Assembly (NCBI GenBank): GCA_026770585.1
Contig: MU646842.1
Location: forward strand, 9,440-22,444
DNA: 13,005 bases
Source of the DNA: Baffinella frigidus
Taxonomy: Eukaryota; Cryptophyceae; Cryptomonadales; Baffinellaceae
Reading direction: 5' to 3'
Shown: positions 6,890-12,148 of the stretch, one piece after another
How positions within the stretch are numbered: the stretch's first letter is position 1
How the letters are laid out: each line of letters begins with the position of its first letter
The notes under the pieces: generated by a model
What the model was told of the DNA's origin: nothing
Seen by the model: only the letters and a program-made list of their open reading frames with translations
Databases searched by the model: none
Position numbers and translations under genes: made by a program

Positions 6890-7039
6890 TTATCTCAGAA
6901 AACGAGTTCTAAAACTCGTTTTCTTAAGTCAATTCCTTTACAATTTTGTCAACTTATGCGGAGAGTAAAGAATAAGTTGACGAATTTGTAGGGGAATTGA
7001 CTTAAGAAAACGAGTTTTAGAACTCGTTTTCTGAGATAA
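6890..7039. repeat. Large hairpin element, 67-bp arms, 16-nt loop
   Basis: Left arm 6890-6956 and right arm 6973-7039 are reverse complements at 63 of 67 positions. The outer 47 bp are identical and all four mismatches lie near the loop. Each arm contains its own palindrome: AAAACGAGTT and AACTCGTTTT separated by CTAA in the left arm (6899-6922). The inner part (AAGTTGACGAATTTGTA) is related to 7719-7735. No coding potential is convincing. The near-identity of the arms suggests recent origin or ongoing arm-to-arm gene conversion. Confidence 0.9.
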
Positions 7040-7142
7040 GATAGCACACAAAACACCCCTGCGATAGCAAAAGGCGATTCCGTGCTTATCCATCACTACC
7101 GCGCGGTACCGCTGTCGAGCCAACTCGGCACATGTAAGACAG

Positions 7143-7170
7143 TCAGGACCGGGATTCCGGTCCTGATTTT
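7143..7170 (+). repeat. 10-bp GC-rich hairpin followed by a short T run
   Basis: TCAGGACCGG (7143-7152), a GATT loop, then CCGGTCCTGA (7157-7166), followed by TTTT. In bacteria this would look like an intrinsic terminator. In this apparently eukaryotic repeat context, with no gene upstream, I list it only as a perfect hairpin. Confidence 0.6.
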
Positions 7171-7380
7171 TCCATTTTAAAAGTCCATTTCCTTCAGGAT
7201 TCAGGTTGAAGTTTTTAAAATTGTGTCCCGTCCTCGCTCGGTGGCGGCCACCCGACCAGCACCTGGTTTAGGGTTTAGGGTTGACCAACCTGTCTTTTCG
7301 TGAGCCTCGAGCAACCTGTACAGTGGTGAGCCTCACGGGCAACCTAATCCCGGCACAGGGCAACCTAATCCCGGCACAGG

Positions 7381-7490
7381 TTTTATATATTTTTTGGAAA
7401 TGAAAATTACTACACATCATGATCAAACTAGTAATGGTAAAGCATTTTTGTAGTATGTTTCAGAATTACATAAATTCAACATTTTCCCGG
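7381..7490. other. AT-rich island
   Basis: A locally AT-rich stretch in GC-richer surroundings. TGAAAATTACTACACA at 7401-7416 is identical to part of the miniature element copy at 8453-8468, so the island may contain a decayed relative of that element. No terminal repeats are recognisable around it. Confidence 0.5.
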
Positions 7491-7673
7491 ATGGCACCTG
7501 AGTCTTGGCGAGCCTCGAGAATAACCTGTGTGTTGGCAAGCCTCGAGGCTCGCTACCTCTGTGTTGGTGAGCCTCGAGCATAACCTGTGTCTTGGTGAGC
7601 CTGTGGCTGGCCAGTCTTCGCATCCGCCAGATGAGGCGCCGATCTATCTCGGGTTGACTGCTGGTGTTCCACG

Positions 7674-7749
7674 GCAAAAGTCGACGGATCTGTACGACAC
7701 ACGCGTGTTTTGCTGCAAAAGTTGACGAATTTGTACGACAAATCAACTT
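7674..7749. repeat. Direct repeat with bulged hairpin (GTACGACA)
   Basis: CAAAAGTCGACGGATCTGTA at 7675-7694 is repeated with drift as CAAAAGTTGACGAATTTGTA at 7716-7735; both are followed by CGACA. The second copy also folds: AAGTTG (7719-7724) pairs with CAACTT (7744-7749), and ATTTGT (7729-7734) pairs with ACAAAT (7738-7743), leaving a four-base bulge. The same AAGTTGACGAATTTGTA occurs in the right arm of the 6890-7039 hairpin. Confidence 0.65.
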
Positions 7750-7935
7750 GCGGAGACCTGAGTCTCGGTCAGCCTCGAGGCTCGCTACCTGTGTGTTGGA
7801 GAGCCTCGAGAATAACCTGTGTCTTGGCGAGCCTGCGGGAGGTGAGGCGCCGCATCCGCCAGATGAGGCGCTGCGTGTTGATCATCCCCCGCGTGAGATC
7901 CTGCCAGGACCGAAACGCCACCTGTTTCCGGGGTG

Positions 7936-8099
7936 ACCAGACACGTTATGAGCCTGTGGCAGTTGCTTTACATAAATCGGTCTGGTAGATGATGCGCTGC
8001 ATGTTGATCATCCCCCGCGTCATATCTTGCCACGACCGAAAGGCAACCTGTTTCCGGGGTACACAGGTTAGGAACCTGTACGTACAGTACAGGTTACGA
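7936..8099 (+). repeat. 164-bp segmental duplication, copy 1
   Basis: Aligns without gaps to 8654-8817 (offset 718) with five mismatches counted by eye. It spans ACCAGACACGTTATGAGCC through the GATCATCCCCCGCGTC unit and the CACAGGTTAGG repeat. Confidence 0.9.
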
Positions 8100-8259
8100 T
8101 CCTGTAGGTACACAGGTTAGGAGCTTGTGCCAGTACAGGTTGTGAGCTCTTTACAGAGCGTCCATCATCCCCCGCGTGAGATCCTGCCAGGACCGAAACG
8201 CCACCTGTCTCCGGGGTGACCGTTACATAAAACATTGTATAAACACGTGATATGAACAC

Positions 8260-8335
8260 AGGTTAGGAGCCTGGGTACGATGCAGGTTGCGAGCCCCTTC
8301 GAGTAAAGTCGCTCTGACTGATGAGGCGCTGCGTG
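8260..8335 (+). repeat. 75-bp block duplicated at 11567-11640
   Basis: AGGTTAGGAGCCTGG, then GCAGGTTGCGAGCCC, then GAGTAAAGTCGCTCTGACTG and ATGAGGCGCTGCGTG, occurs in the same order at 11567-11640 with small indels. This links the 7860-8820 repeat region with the 11.5-kb region. Confidence 0.8.
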
Positions 8336-8336
8336 T

Positions 8337-8515
8337 CCACACGAGGCTACCCAGGCGAACATAATAAAACGGACTTTTAAAGTTTTGTGGGCAAATGATC
8401 ACGTTTCCGCCCGCTGAGCGGTCGGACGTGTGTAAAGTCGCTGCTTTTCATCTGAAAATTACTACACACGTTTACAATCGACATTTATTCTGTTCGCATA
8501 GGTAGCCTCGTGTGG
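8337..8515 (-). mobile_element. CCACACGAGG miniature element, copy 2
   Basis: A 179-bp element, the same length as copy 1 and inverted relative to it, with about five base differences. It interrupts GCGCTGCGTGT / GTYGATCAYCCCCCGCG. The unoccupied form (GCGCTGCGTGTTGATCATCC) is at 7868-7887, so a GT dinucleotide is duplicated on the two sides. Its internal sequence contains no open frame of note. Confidence 0.9.
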
Positions 8516-8653
8516 GTCGATCACCCCCCGCGTCAGATCTTGCCAGGAAACGCCACCTGTTTCCGGGGTAAGGGTTTAGGGTCGTAATGTTGCCAGGAAC
8601 AAATCGCGGTTTTCGGGGTAATCTCACGCGTTATGCCACCGCGACCCGCGATA
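8516..8653 (+). repeat. Degraded remainder of the GATCATCCCCCGCG unit
   Basis: Right-hand continuation of the repeat split by the miniature element (ATCACCCCCCGCGTCAGATC, CACCTGTTTCCGGGGTAA), then one telomere-type GGGTTTAGGG at 8572-8581 and a weakly repeated GTTGCCAGGAACAAATCGCG segment. No gene was seen. Confidence 0.6.
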
Positions 8654-8817
8654 ACCAGACACGTTATGAGCCTGTGGCAGTTGCTTTACACAAATCGGTC
8701 TGGTAGATGATGCGCTGCATGTTGATCATCCCCCGCGTCATATCTTGCCACGACCGAAAGGCAACCTGTTTTCGGGGTACACAGGTTAGGAGCCTGCACG
8801 TTCAGTACAGGTTACGA
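8654..8817 (+). repeat. 164-bp segmental duplication, copy 2
   Basis: Second copy of 7936-8099. The differences are scattered single substitutions (CATAAATC to CACAAATC, TTTCC to TTTTC, and three within the CACAGGTTAGG repeat). A short plus-strand open frame beginning near 8707 has no counterpart function. Confidence 0.9.
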
Positions 8818-8837
8818 GCTCTTTACAGAGTGTCCAT

Positions 8838-9018
8838 CCACTCGGAACACTACGGGGATCATTCTCACGTTGGATTGCTTCTAAGGAAACACGCCAAAAG
8901 TCAGCAATTTTGGTCACGTTATGTCCAAACGTCCGGGCAAGACATGCTTCGTAGCCTCCCGAGTGGTGGAACGGACCACGTCGTAAGTACGAAATGGCTC
9001 CAAGTACGAAATGGCTCC
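8838..9018. repeat. CCACTCGG inverted pair and perfect 17-bp tandem
   Basis: CCACTCGG (8838-8845) is reverse complementary to CCGAGTGG (8959-8966). A second CCGAGTGG lies near 9032. AAGTACGAAATGGCTCC is perfectly repeated twice in tandem at 8985-9001 and 9002-9018. Within this interval, 8870-8919 is reverse complementary (with small differences) to 11152-11199, the right-hand internal part of the third miniature element. Confidence 0.7.
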
Positions 9019-9052
9019 AAAGCTATGCCTCCCGAGTGGATACTACGTGTCA

Positions 9053-9231
9053 GATCTCATCCGGGCGAGTATTCCTGAGAAATGCAATTTTGGTGTAAAT
9101 TAAGGCTTAGGGGCTGTTCATTTTGGCCTTGCATAGTAGTAATTTCACAATATATAGCCTTAAGATACACCAAAATCGCATCGGTGGTCCCCGAAATCGT
9201 ATTTCTCAGAAAAACTCGTCAGGGTGAGATC
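9053..9231. mobile_element. Foldback element, family B copy 2
   Basis: Outer arms 9053-9083 and 9201-9231 match at 26 of 31 positions (GATCTCA...CGAGT...CTGAGAAAT). Inner arms 9084-9107 and 9156-9179 match at 21 of 24 and carry AATTTTGGTGTA / TACACCAAAAT. The unpaired extra segment, with CCCCGAAATCG, is on the right (9180-9200). It corresponds to the reverse complement of the extra segment on the left of copy 1 (3546-3568), so the two copies are in opposite orientations. No protein is encoded. Confidence 0.75.
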
Positions 9232-9273
9232 TTGCCACGAACTGTGTCCAGTGGTTATGAGCCGGTGGGTACA

Positions 9274-9462
9274 TGTTTGGTGTTTGGTGCTTGGTGTTTG
9301 GTGTTTGGGGTTTGGGGTTTGAGGTGTGGGGTCTGGTGTTTGGTGTTTGGTGTTTGGTGTTTGGTGTTTGGTGTTTGGTGTTTGGTGTTTGGTGTTTGGA
9401 GTTTGATGTTTGGTGTTTGGTGTTTGGCGTTTAGTGTTTGGTGTCTAGGGTTTAGGGTTCAG
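9274..9462 (+). repeat. TTTGGTG array
   Basis: About 25 heptamers, mostly GTTTGGT with TTTGGGG and TTTAGGG variants, ending in a short TTTAGGG-like run. The long plus-strand open frame here translates to repeated VFGVWCL and is not coding. Confidence 0.9.
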
Positions 9463-9470
9463 GGCGTGAC

Positions 9471-9527
9471 CTTGATAACCATGCACACCAAGCTGTCAGA
9501 GAGGCAGTGTATCAACGCCCGCACCAG
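9471..9527 (-). pseudogene. 57-nt exon-like block, copy A
   Basis: Minus strand, 19 codons reading LVRALIHCLSDSLVCMVIK. It is followed on that strand by GTCACG, which fits a splice donor, but preceded by TTTG rather than an AG acceptor. It differs from copy C at seven bases, three of them synonymous. This is probably a decayed duplicate. Confidence 0.35.
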
Positions 9528-9681
9528 CAAAACCTCGGAACATACCAGAATCCGTCCTGATGTATGCTATCGTAAGCCTTAGGTGTATGCCTAAAACACC
9601 AAAATACCCTTATCTTCGGCGTTGGAAGCCTTAAGAAGCGGGACAGATTATGTCGTGTTCCGAAATGGTCTGGGGTGTGGC

Positions 9682-9738
9682 CTTGATGACCATGCGCACG
9701 AAGGTGTCAGAGAGGCGGAGGATGATCCCTCGCACCAG
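9682..9738 (-). pseudogene. 57-nt exon-like block, copy B
   Basis: Minus strand, 19 codons reading LVRGIILRLSDTFVRMVIK. It is preceded by GTGTGCAG (acceptor-like) but followed by GCCACA, so the donor GT is absent. On the same strand an approximately 50-nt pyrimidine-rich tract lies about 30 nt further upstream (plus 9778-9832). Confidence 0.35.
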
Positions 9739-9775
9739 CTGCACACACGCGTGCCCCCCCCTAGCCCCCCGGGTG

Positions 9776-9832
9776 TAGGGAGAGAGGGAGGGAGGGAGGG
9801 AGAGAGAGAGAGAGGGAGAGAGCGCGCGAGAG
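9776..9832 (+). repeat. Purine tract with G-quadruplex motif
   Basis: GGGAGAGAGGGAGGG-type purine tract ending in AGAGAGCGCGCGAGAG. Positions 9786-9800 read GGGAGGGAGGGAGGG, which meets the four-run G-quadruplex pattern with single-base loops. The tract as a whole is also a candidate for triplex formation. Confidence 0.85.
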
Positions 9833-9979
9833 TATATGCTGGGACTGCCTGGCTAAGTGCTCGTCGCCGCCCCCTCGCCCCCTGCAACGCAAGCTCGCCC
9901 CACCCCCCTCCCCCCCTACCTTGTTCTGCTGAGGCCAAGGCACGGCCCCAGCTGCGCGAGATGGGGGTCAGGGAGTGAC

Positions 9980-10036
9980 CTTGATGACCATGCGCACGAA
10001 GCTGTCGGAGAGGCGGTGGATGAACGCCCGCACCAG
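9980..10036 (-). CDS. 57-nt exon-like block, copy C (best preserved)
   Basis: Minus strand, 19 codons reading LVRAFIHRLSDSFVRMVIK. It is preceded by TTCGCAG and followed by GTCACT, so both splice dinucleotides are present and the block would be a phase-0 mini-exon of 57 nt. It is related to copies A and B, with no length change among the three. I do not recognise the protein. The caution is that the outer end (CGCCCGCACCAGCTGCGAAC on the plus strand) is also part of a local satellite, found again at 10205-10225, 10340-10370 and 11247-11262, so the block could be repeat sequence that happens to be open. Confidence 0.35.
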
Positions 10037-10260
10037 CTGCGAACGAGCCCACCAGATTTAGTCAACCGCTGCATATTCAGTCAACCTCACAGCTGTGAAC
10101 GAGCCCACCATATTGAGTCAACCGACTGACGATATTCAGTCGACCGACTGACGATATTCAGTCAACCGACTGACCATATTCAGTCAACCGACTGACCATA
10201 TTCACTCACGCCCGCACCAGCTGCAAACGAGGGAGGAGGTAGTGAGGGTTCAGGGGTTCG
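10037..10260 (+). repeat. AACGAGCCCACCATATTCAGTCAACC satellite
   Basis: Repeated phrases GCGAACGAGCCCACCA and ATATTCAGTCAACCG surround a regular 22-bp tandem (10109-10196, listed separately). CACAGCTGTG at 10088-10097 is a perfect palindrome. No gene was found. Confidence 0.8.
10109..10196 (+). repeat. 22-bp tandem repeat, four units
   Basis: Four adjacent 22-bp units (10109-10130, 10131-10152, 10153-10174, 10175-10196) follow SATATTCAGTCAACCGACTG + AC, each with zero to two differences, and a partial fifth follows. Each unit contains CAGTC...GACTG, a 5-bp-arm hairpin. Two more diverged units are at about 10376-10415. Confidence 0.9.
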
Positions 10261-10275
10261 GGAGGTTCGTCCGTC

Positions 10276-10326
10276 GCTAAGTCAACCGTCCTGTGGAAAG
10301 TCAACTTTCAGGCCAGGTTACGAGCC
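10276..10326 (+). repeat. 51-bp block duplicated at 12007-12057
   Basis: GCTAAGTCAA, then CGTCCTG, then GGAAAGTCAACTTTCAGG and CCAGGTTACGAGCC matches 12007-12057 at 49 of 51 positions. It contains GAAAGTCAACTTTC, a 6-bp-arm inverted repeat. Confidence 0.85.
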
Positions 10327-10640
10327 GCATTGCGCAGCTTCACTTGCAACGCTCGCATCAGCTGCGAACCGGCCCACCATATTCAGTCAACCGACTGACC
10401 ATATCCAGTCAACCGTTATACGCGATAGGGGCTCTTTTGGCGGTTGATAAACGCCAGCTGTGAACACGCCAGAGAGCTCGAGGGAACCCGACGACTTATC
10501 CACGCCAGATCTGGCGGCGTTGACTTGAGGTTCCAGGGCATTTCCCTTGAACGTTGTCAAAAGTGGATGTTTCGAGCCCTCCGGCGTGGGAAGGAGCCCA
10601 CGTAGTCACCGCCGTGTAAAGGCGTGTGTACCAGGAAGAT
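10327..10640. other. Mostly unique spacer with one 14-bp palindrome
   Basis: Contains further satellite fragments (10345-10415), the phrase CAGTCAACCGTTATACGCGA at 10406-10425 (repeated with two changes at 11853-11872), and the perfect palindrome CGCCAGATCTGGCG at 10503-10516. From about 10530 to 10630 I see no repeat and no convincing open frame. Confidence 0.5.
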
Positions 10641-10838
10641 GACTGAACCGGGCAGGTTCATAGGCTAACTGACCAAAAATGGGGTAGTTAGGCCTACGGT
10701 ATTGCCTACCGTAGGCCGCAGGACTCCTATGAACAAAAAGTCCTGGAATTTTGGCCTACAGTAGGAGGTCCTAGGCAATGCCGTAGGCCTAACTACCCCA
10801 TTTTTAGTCCGTTACCCGGACGATGACTGAAACGGGCA
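10638..10838. repeat. Inverted repeat bracketed by GATGACTGAA direct repeats
   Basis: Outer inverted arms 10675-10708 and 10772-10805 pair at 33 of 34 positions; the outer 25 bp (AAAAATGGGGTAGTTAGG onward) are perfect. Inside the left arm, GGCCTACGGTA and TACCGTAGGCC form a separate 11-bp-arm hairpin with a TTGCC loop (10691-10717). CAGGACT and AGTCCTG pair near the centre (10719-10745). The whole is flanked by GATGACTGAAMCGGGCA at 10638-10654 and 10822-10838 (16 of 17 identical). The flanks resemble a duplicated target, but they stand 20 and 16 bp outside the arms, so this is uncertain. Confidence 0.8.
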
Positions 10839-10839
10839 C

Positions 10840-11060
10840 GCGTGGTGCCGGCAAAACCCTTGATTAGTCGACCCCGTGCTCCTTTAACCTCTAATCAGTC
10901 GACCGCTGTGCTCCTTTTGGGGTTGGATGCTGTTTTGGGGCTTGCGCGTGGTAGTGAGCCGTCTTGCGGGTGCCTAGATGTGGGCAGCTAGGCTCTAAGG
11001 GTGCCTGGGCTGCAAGGTTGTTATGAGCCTTGGTTGCTGTTTTGGGGCGTGCGCGTGGTA
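10840..11060 (+). repeat. Direct repeats: GTCGACC block and TGCTGTTTTGGGGC block
   Basis: TTAGTCGACCCCGTGCTCCTTT near 10862 is followed by a variant near 10894. TGCTGTTTTGGGGCTTGCGC (10928-10947) recurs at 11035-11054, and the full 26-bp block ending GTGGTA (10953 and 11060) differs at one base. The second copy ends exactly at the left end of the third miniature element, so the first copy shows the site before insertion on that side. Confidence 0.8.
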
Positions 11061-11241
11061 CCACACGAGGCTACCCATGCGAACAGAATAAATAGATGGT
11101 TTAGAGTTTTGTGGGGAAACAATCACGTTTCCGTCCGAAAGGCGATCGGAAACGTGACCAATTGCTGACCTTTGGCGTGTTTCCTGGGCAACAATCCAAT
11201 AATTGACTTAAGAATCTGTTTTCACGGGTAGCCTTGTGTGG
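11061..11241 (+). mobile_element. CCACACGAGG miniature element, copy 3 (chimeric interior)
   Basis: A 181-bp element with termini CCACACGAGGCTACCCATGC and GGTAGCCTTGTGTGG (one change). TA is present on both sides (GTGGTA before, TACAGC after), a third 2-bp duplication. The left half follows copy 2 through GTTTTGTGGG and ATCACGTTTCCG. The right half is unrelated to copies 1 and 2 and instead matches the reverse complement of 8870-8919. TCACGTTTCCG (11123-11133) and CGGAAACGTGA (11147-11157) form a perfect internal hairpin. Confidence 0.85.
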
Positions 11242-11408
11242 TACAGCGCCCGCTGCGAACGAGCCCACATATTAATACGGACTAGACCATGGTAGACTGC
11301 ATGCGAAATGTGGTTCAAGGCTCAACACTTTAAAATACAAATGGTCTTTCAATAGTGTGAACGCTCGCACCAGAACACGCCCACATATTATGTGTATATC
11401 ATCTGAAA
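11242..11408 (+). repeat. Satellite fragments (GAACGAGCCCACATATTA)
   Basis: GCGAACGAGCCCACATATTA at 11255-11274 and a GAACACGCCCACATATTA version near 11373-11390 are relatives of the 10037-10260 satellite. The stretch between them is unique, with no gene visible. Confidence 0.6.
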
Positions 11409-11553
11409 AGCTAACGCCAGCGAGGTACTTAGAGCCTACGGATTGCCTACGGTAGGAACCCCCCTCCTACGACTTTTAAAGACCTTTTGTTTTAAGCGTC
11501 GTAGGAGGAGGGGGGGTTCCTACCGTAGGCTAAGGGGTCCGCTGGCGTCAGCT
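11409..11553. repeat. Inverted repeat with CCTACGGTAGGAACCCCCC core
   Basis: Left arm 11409-11473 and right arm 11498-11553 pair over AGCTRACGCCAGCG, CTTAG, GCCTACGGTAGGAACCCCCC and TCCTACGAC, with a few indels. The left arm carries an extra CCTACGGATT. The core is the same as in 3996-4128 and similar to 10691-10717. The C/G runs (11456-11464 and 11508-11517) differ in length between the arms, as expected from slippage. Confidence 0.8.
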
Positions 11554-11566
11554 TGTGGCATTATAT

Positions 11567-11640
11567 AGGTTAGGAGCCTGGATGATACAGGTTGCGAGCC
11601 CTTGCGAGTAAAGTCGCTCTGACTGATGAGGCGCTGCGTG
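11567..11640 (+). repeat. Copy of the 8260-8335 block
   Basis: Contains AGGTTAGGAGCCTGGATGAT, GCGAGTAAAGTCGCTCTGAC and TGATGAGGCGCTGCGTGC in the same order as at 8260-8335. After 11640 the two loci diverge. Confidence 0.8.
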
Positions 11641-11685
11641 CGTGACAGGGCTCTTTTTAAAAAAAAACGACCGTTGAAGAAAAGT

Positions 11686-11806
11686 CTAGCTCTGCCCGAG
11701 TTTCATTCTGGCTCGTCCTTAAAAGCATTTAAGAGCAGAAATTCAGTACAAAGGGGCGAATAGAACGCCTGTGGGACGAGCCAGAATAAAACTCAGGCAG
11801 AGCTAG
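11686..11806. repeat. Inverted repeat, 33-bp arms (CTAGCTCTGC)
   Basis: Left arm 11686-11718 and right arm 11774-11806 are reverse complements at 31 of 33 positions, with a 55-nt spacer. Weak A/T-rich pairing continues outward (TTTTTAAAAAAA near 11654 against TTTTTAAAAGGG near 11815). Its sequence is not shared with the other inverted repeats in the window. Confidence 0.85.
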
Positions 11807-11832
11807 AAAGTGGTTTTTAAAAGGGTATTTTT

Positions 11833-12060
11833 ACCGGGAGACGCCGCTCGTTCAGTCAACCGTTGTACGTGATAGGGCCTTTCAACAAGAAAAAAATACC
11901 AAAAGTGGCCGTGGCCACTTTTGTGGTCCTTTAAAAGGTTCTTTGTACCGTGAGACGGCGCTCGGTGTCCTGGCTGAGCTTGTCCCGAATCGCCAACTCT
12001 TGCGCCGCTAAGTCAATCGTCCTGCGGAAAGTCAACTTTCAGGCCAGGTTACGAGCCCCC
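11833..12060. repeat. ACCGKGAGACGSCGCTCG direct repeat, hairpin and duplicated block
   Basis: ACCGGGAGACGCCGCTCG (11833-11850) recurs as ACCGTGAGACGGCGCTCG (11947-11964). Between them, AAAAGTGGCC (11901-11910) pairs with GGCCACTTTT (11913-11922) across a GT loop. CAGTCAACCGTTGTACGTGA at 11853-11872 repeats 10406-10425. 12007-12057 is the second copy of the 10276-10326 block. No gene is evident. Confidence 0.75.
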
Positions 12061-12148
12061 CCCCCCCCGGGTGAAAGTTGCCTGATTGTAAAAGTGGAGG
12101 GCGTGAAAGTGGCCGCAACCGTGCAGCCGGCGTGTTTGAAGAAAGCAC

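Larger units (their letters stand above)
7290..7860 (+). repeat. Tandem 30-bp GAGCCTCGAG repeats
   Basis: Units of about 30 bp follow the pattern GAGCCTCGAGAATAACCTGTGTSTTGGYG, alternating with GAGCCTCGAGGCTCGCTACCTSTGTGTTGG. Copies begin near 7301, 7325, 7509, 7539, 7569, 7596, 7769, 7800 and 7828, the later copies being partly degraded. Two stretches interrupt the run: an AT-rich island (7381-7490) and 7640-7760. Short opposing open frames across this segment are not supported by shared frame or recognisable motifs. Confidence 0.75.
7860..8336 (+). repeat. GATGAGGCGCTGCGTGTTGATC repeat family and CACAGGTTAGGAGCC repeats
   Basis: A roughly 75-bp unit (GCGCTGCGTGTTGATCATCC, then CTTGCCACGACCGAAAGGCA or variant, then ACCTGTTTCCGGGGT) starts near 7862 and 7988, partially near 8163, and again around 8322 and 8707. 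Between copies are tandem versions of ACAGGTTAGGAGCCTGTACG (8062-8140). The copy starting at 8322 is split by the miniature element at 8337-8515. No gene is evident. Confidence 0.8.

Noticed and set aside
7143-7170. Bacterial-type intrinsic terminator
   Set aside because: The hairpin and T run fit, but there is no upstream gene and the context is telomere-type eukaryotic DNA.
8316-8340. CTGATGAG beside a downstream CCGAAAC, as in a hammerhead ribozyme core
   Set aside because: The unit with CTGATGAG lacks the GAAAC partner at the right place, and I could not form the required stem II or the cleavage-site stem.
9082-9582. 166-codon plus-strand open frame
   Set aside because: Its central half is the TTTGGTG array translated as VFGVWCL repeats, and its start lies inside a foldback element.
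9920-9951. A 32-nt minus-strand segment flanked by CAG and GTAGGG, like an exon
   Set aside because: It is very short, has no second copy and no coding signal beyond the splice-like dinucleotides, which are common by chance.
9648-10052. 134-codon minus-strand open frame
   Set aside because: The frame is largely the pyrimidine tract translated as LSLPPSLP. It reads the exon-like copies in a different frame from the one conserved among all three.
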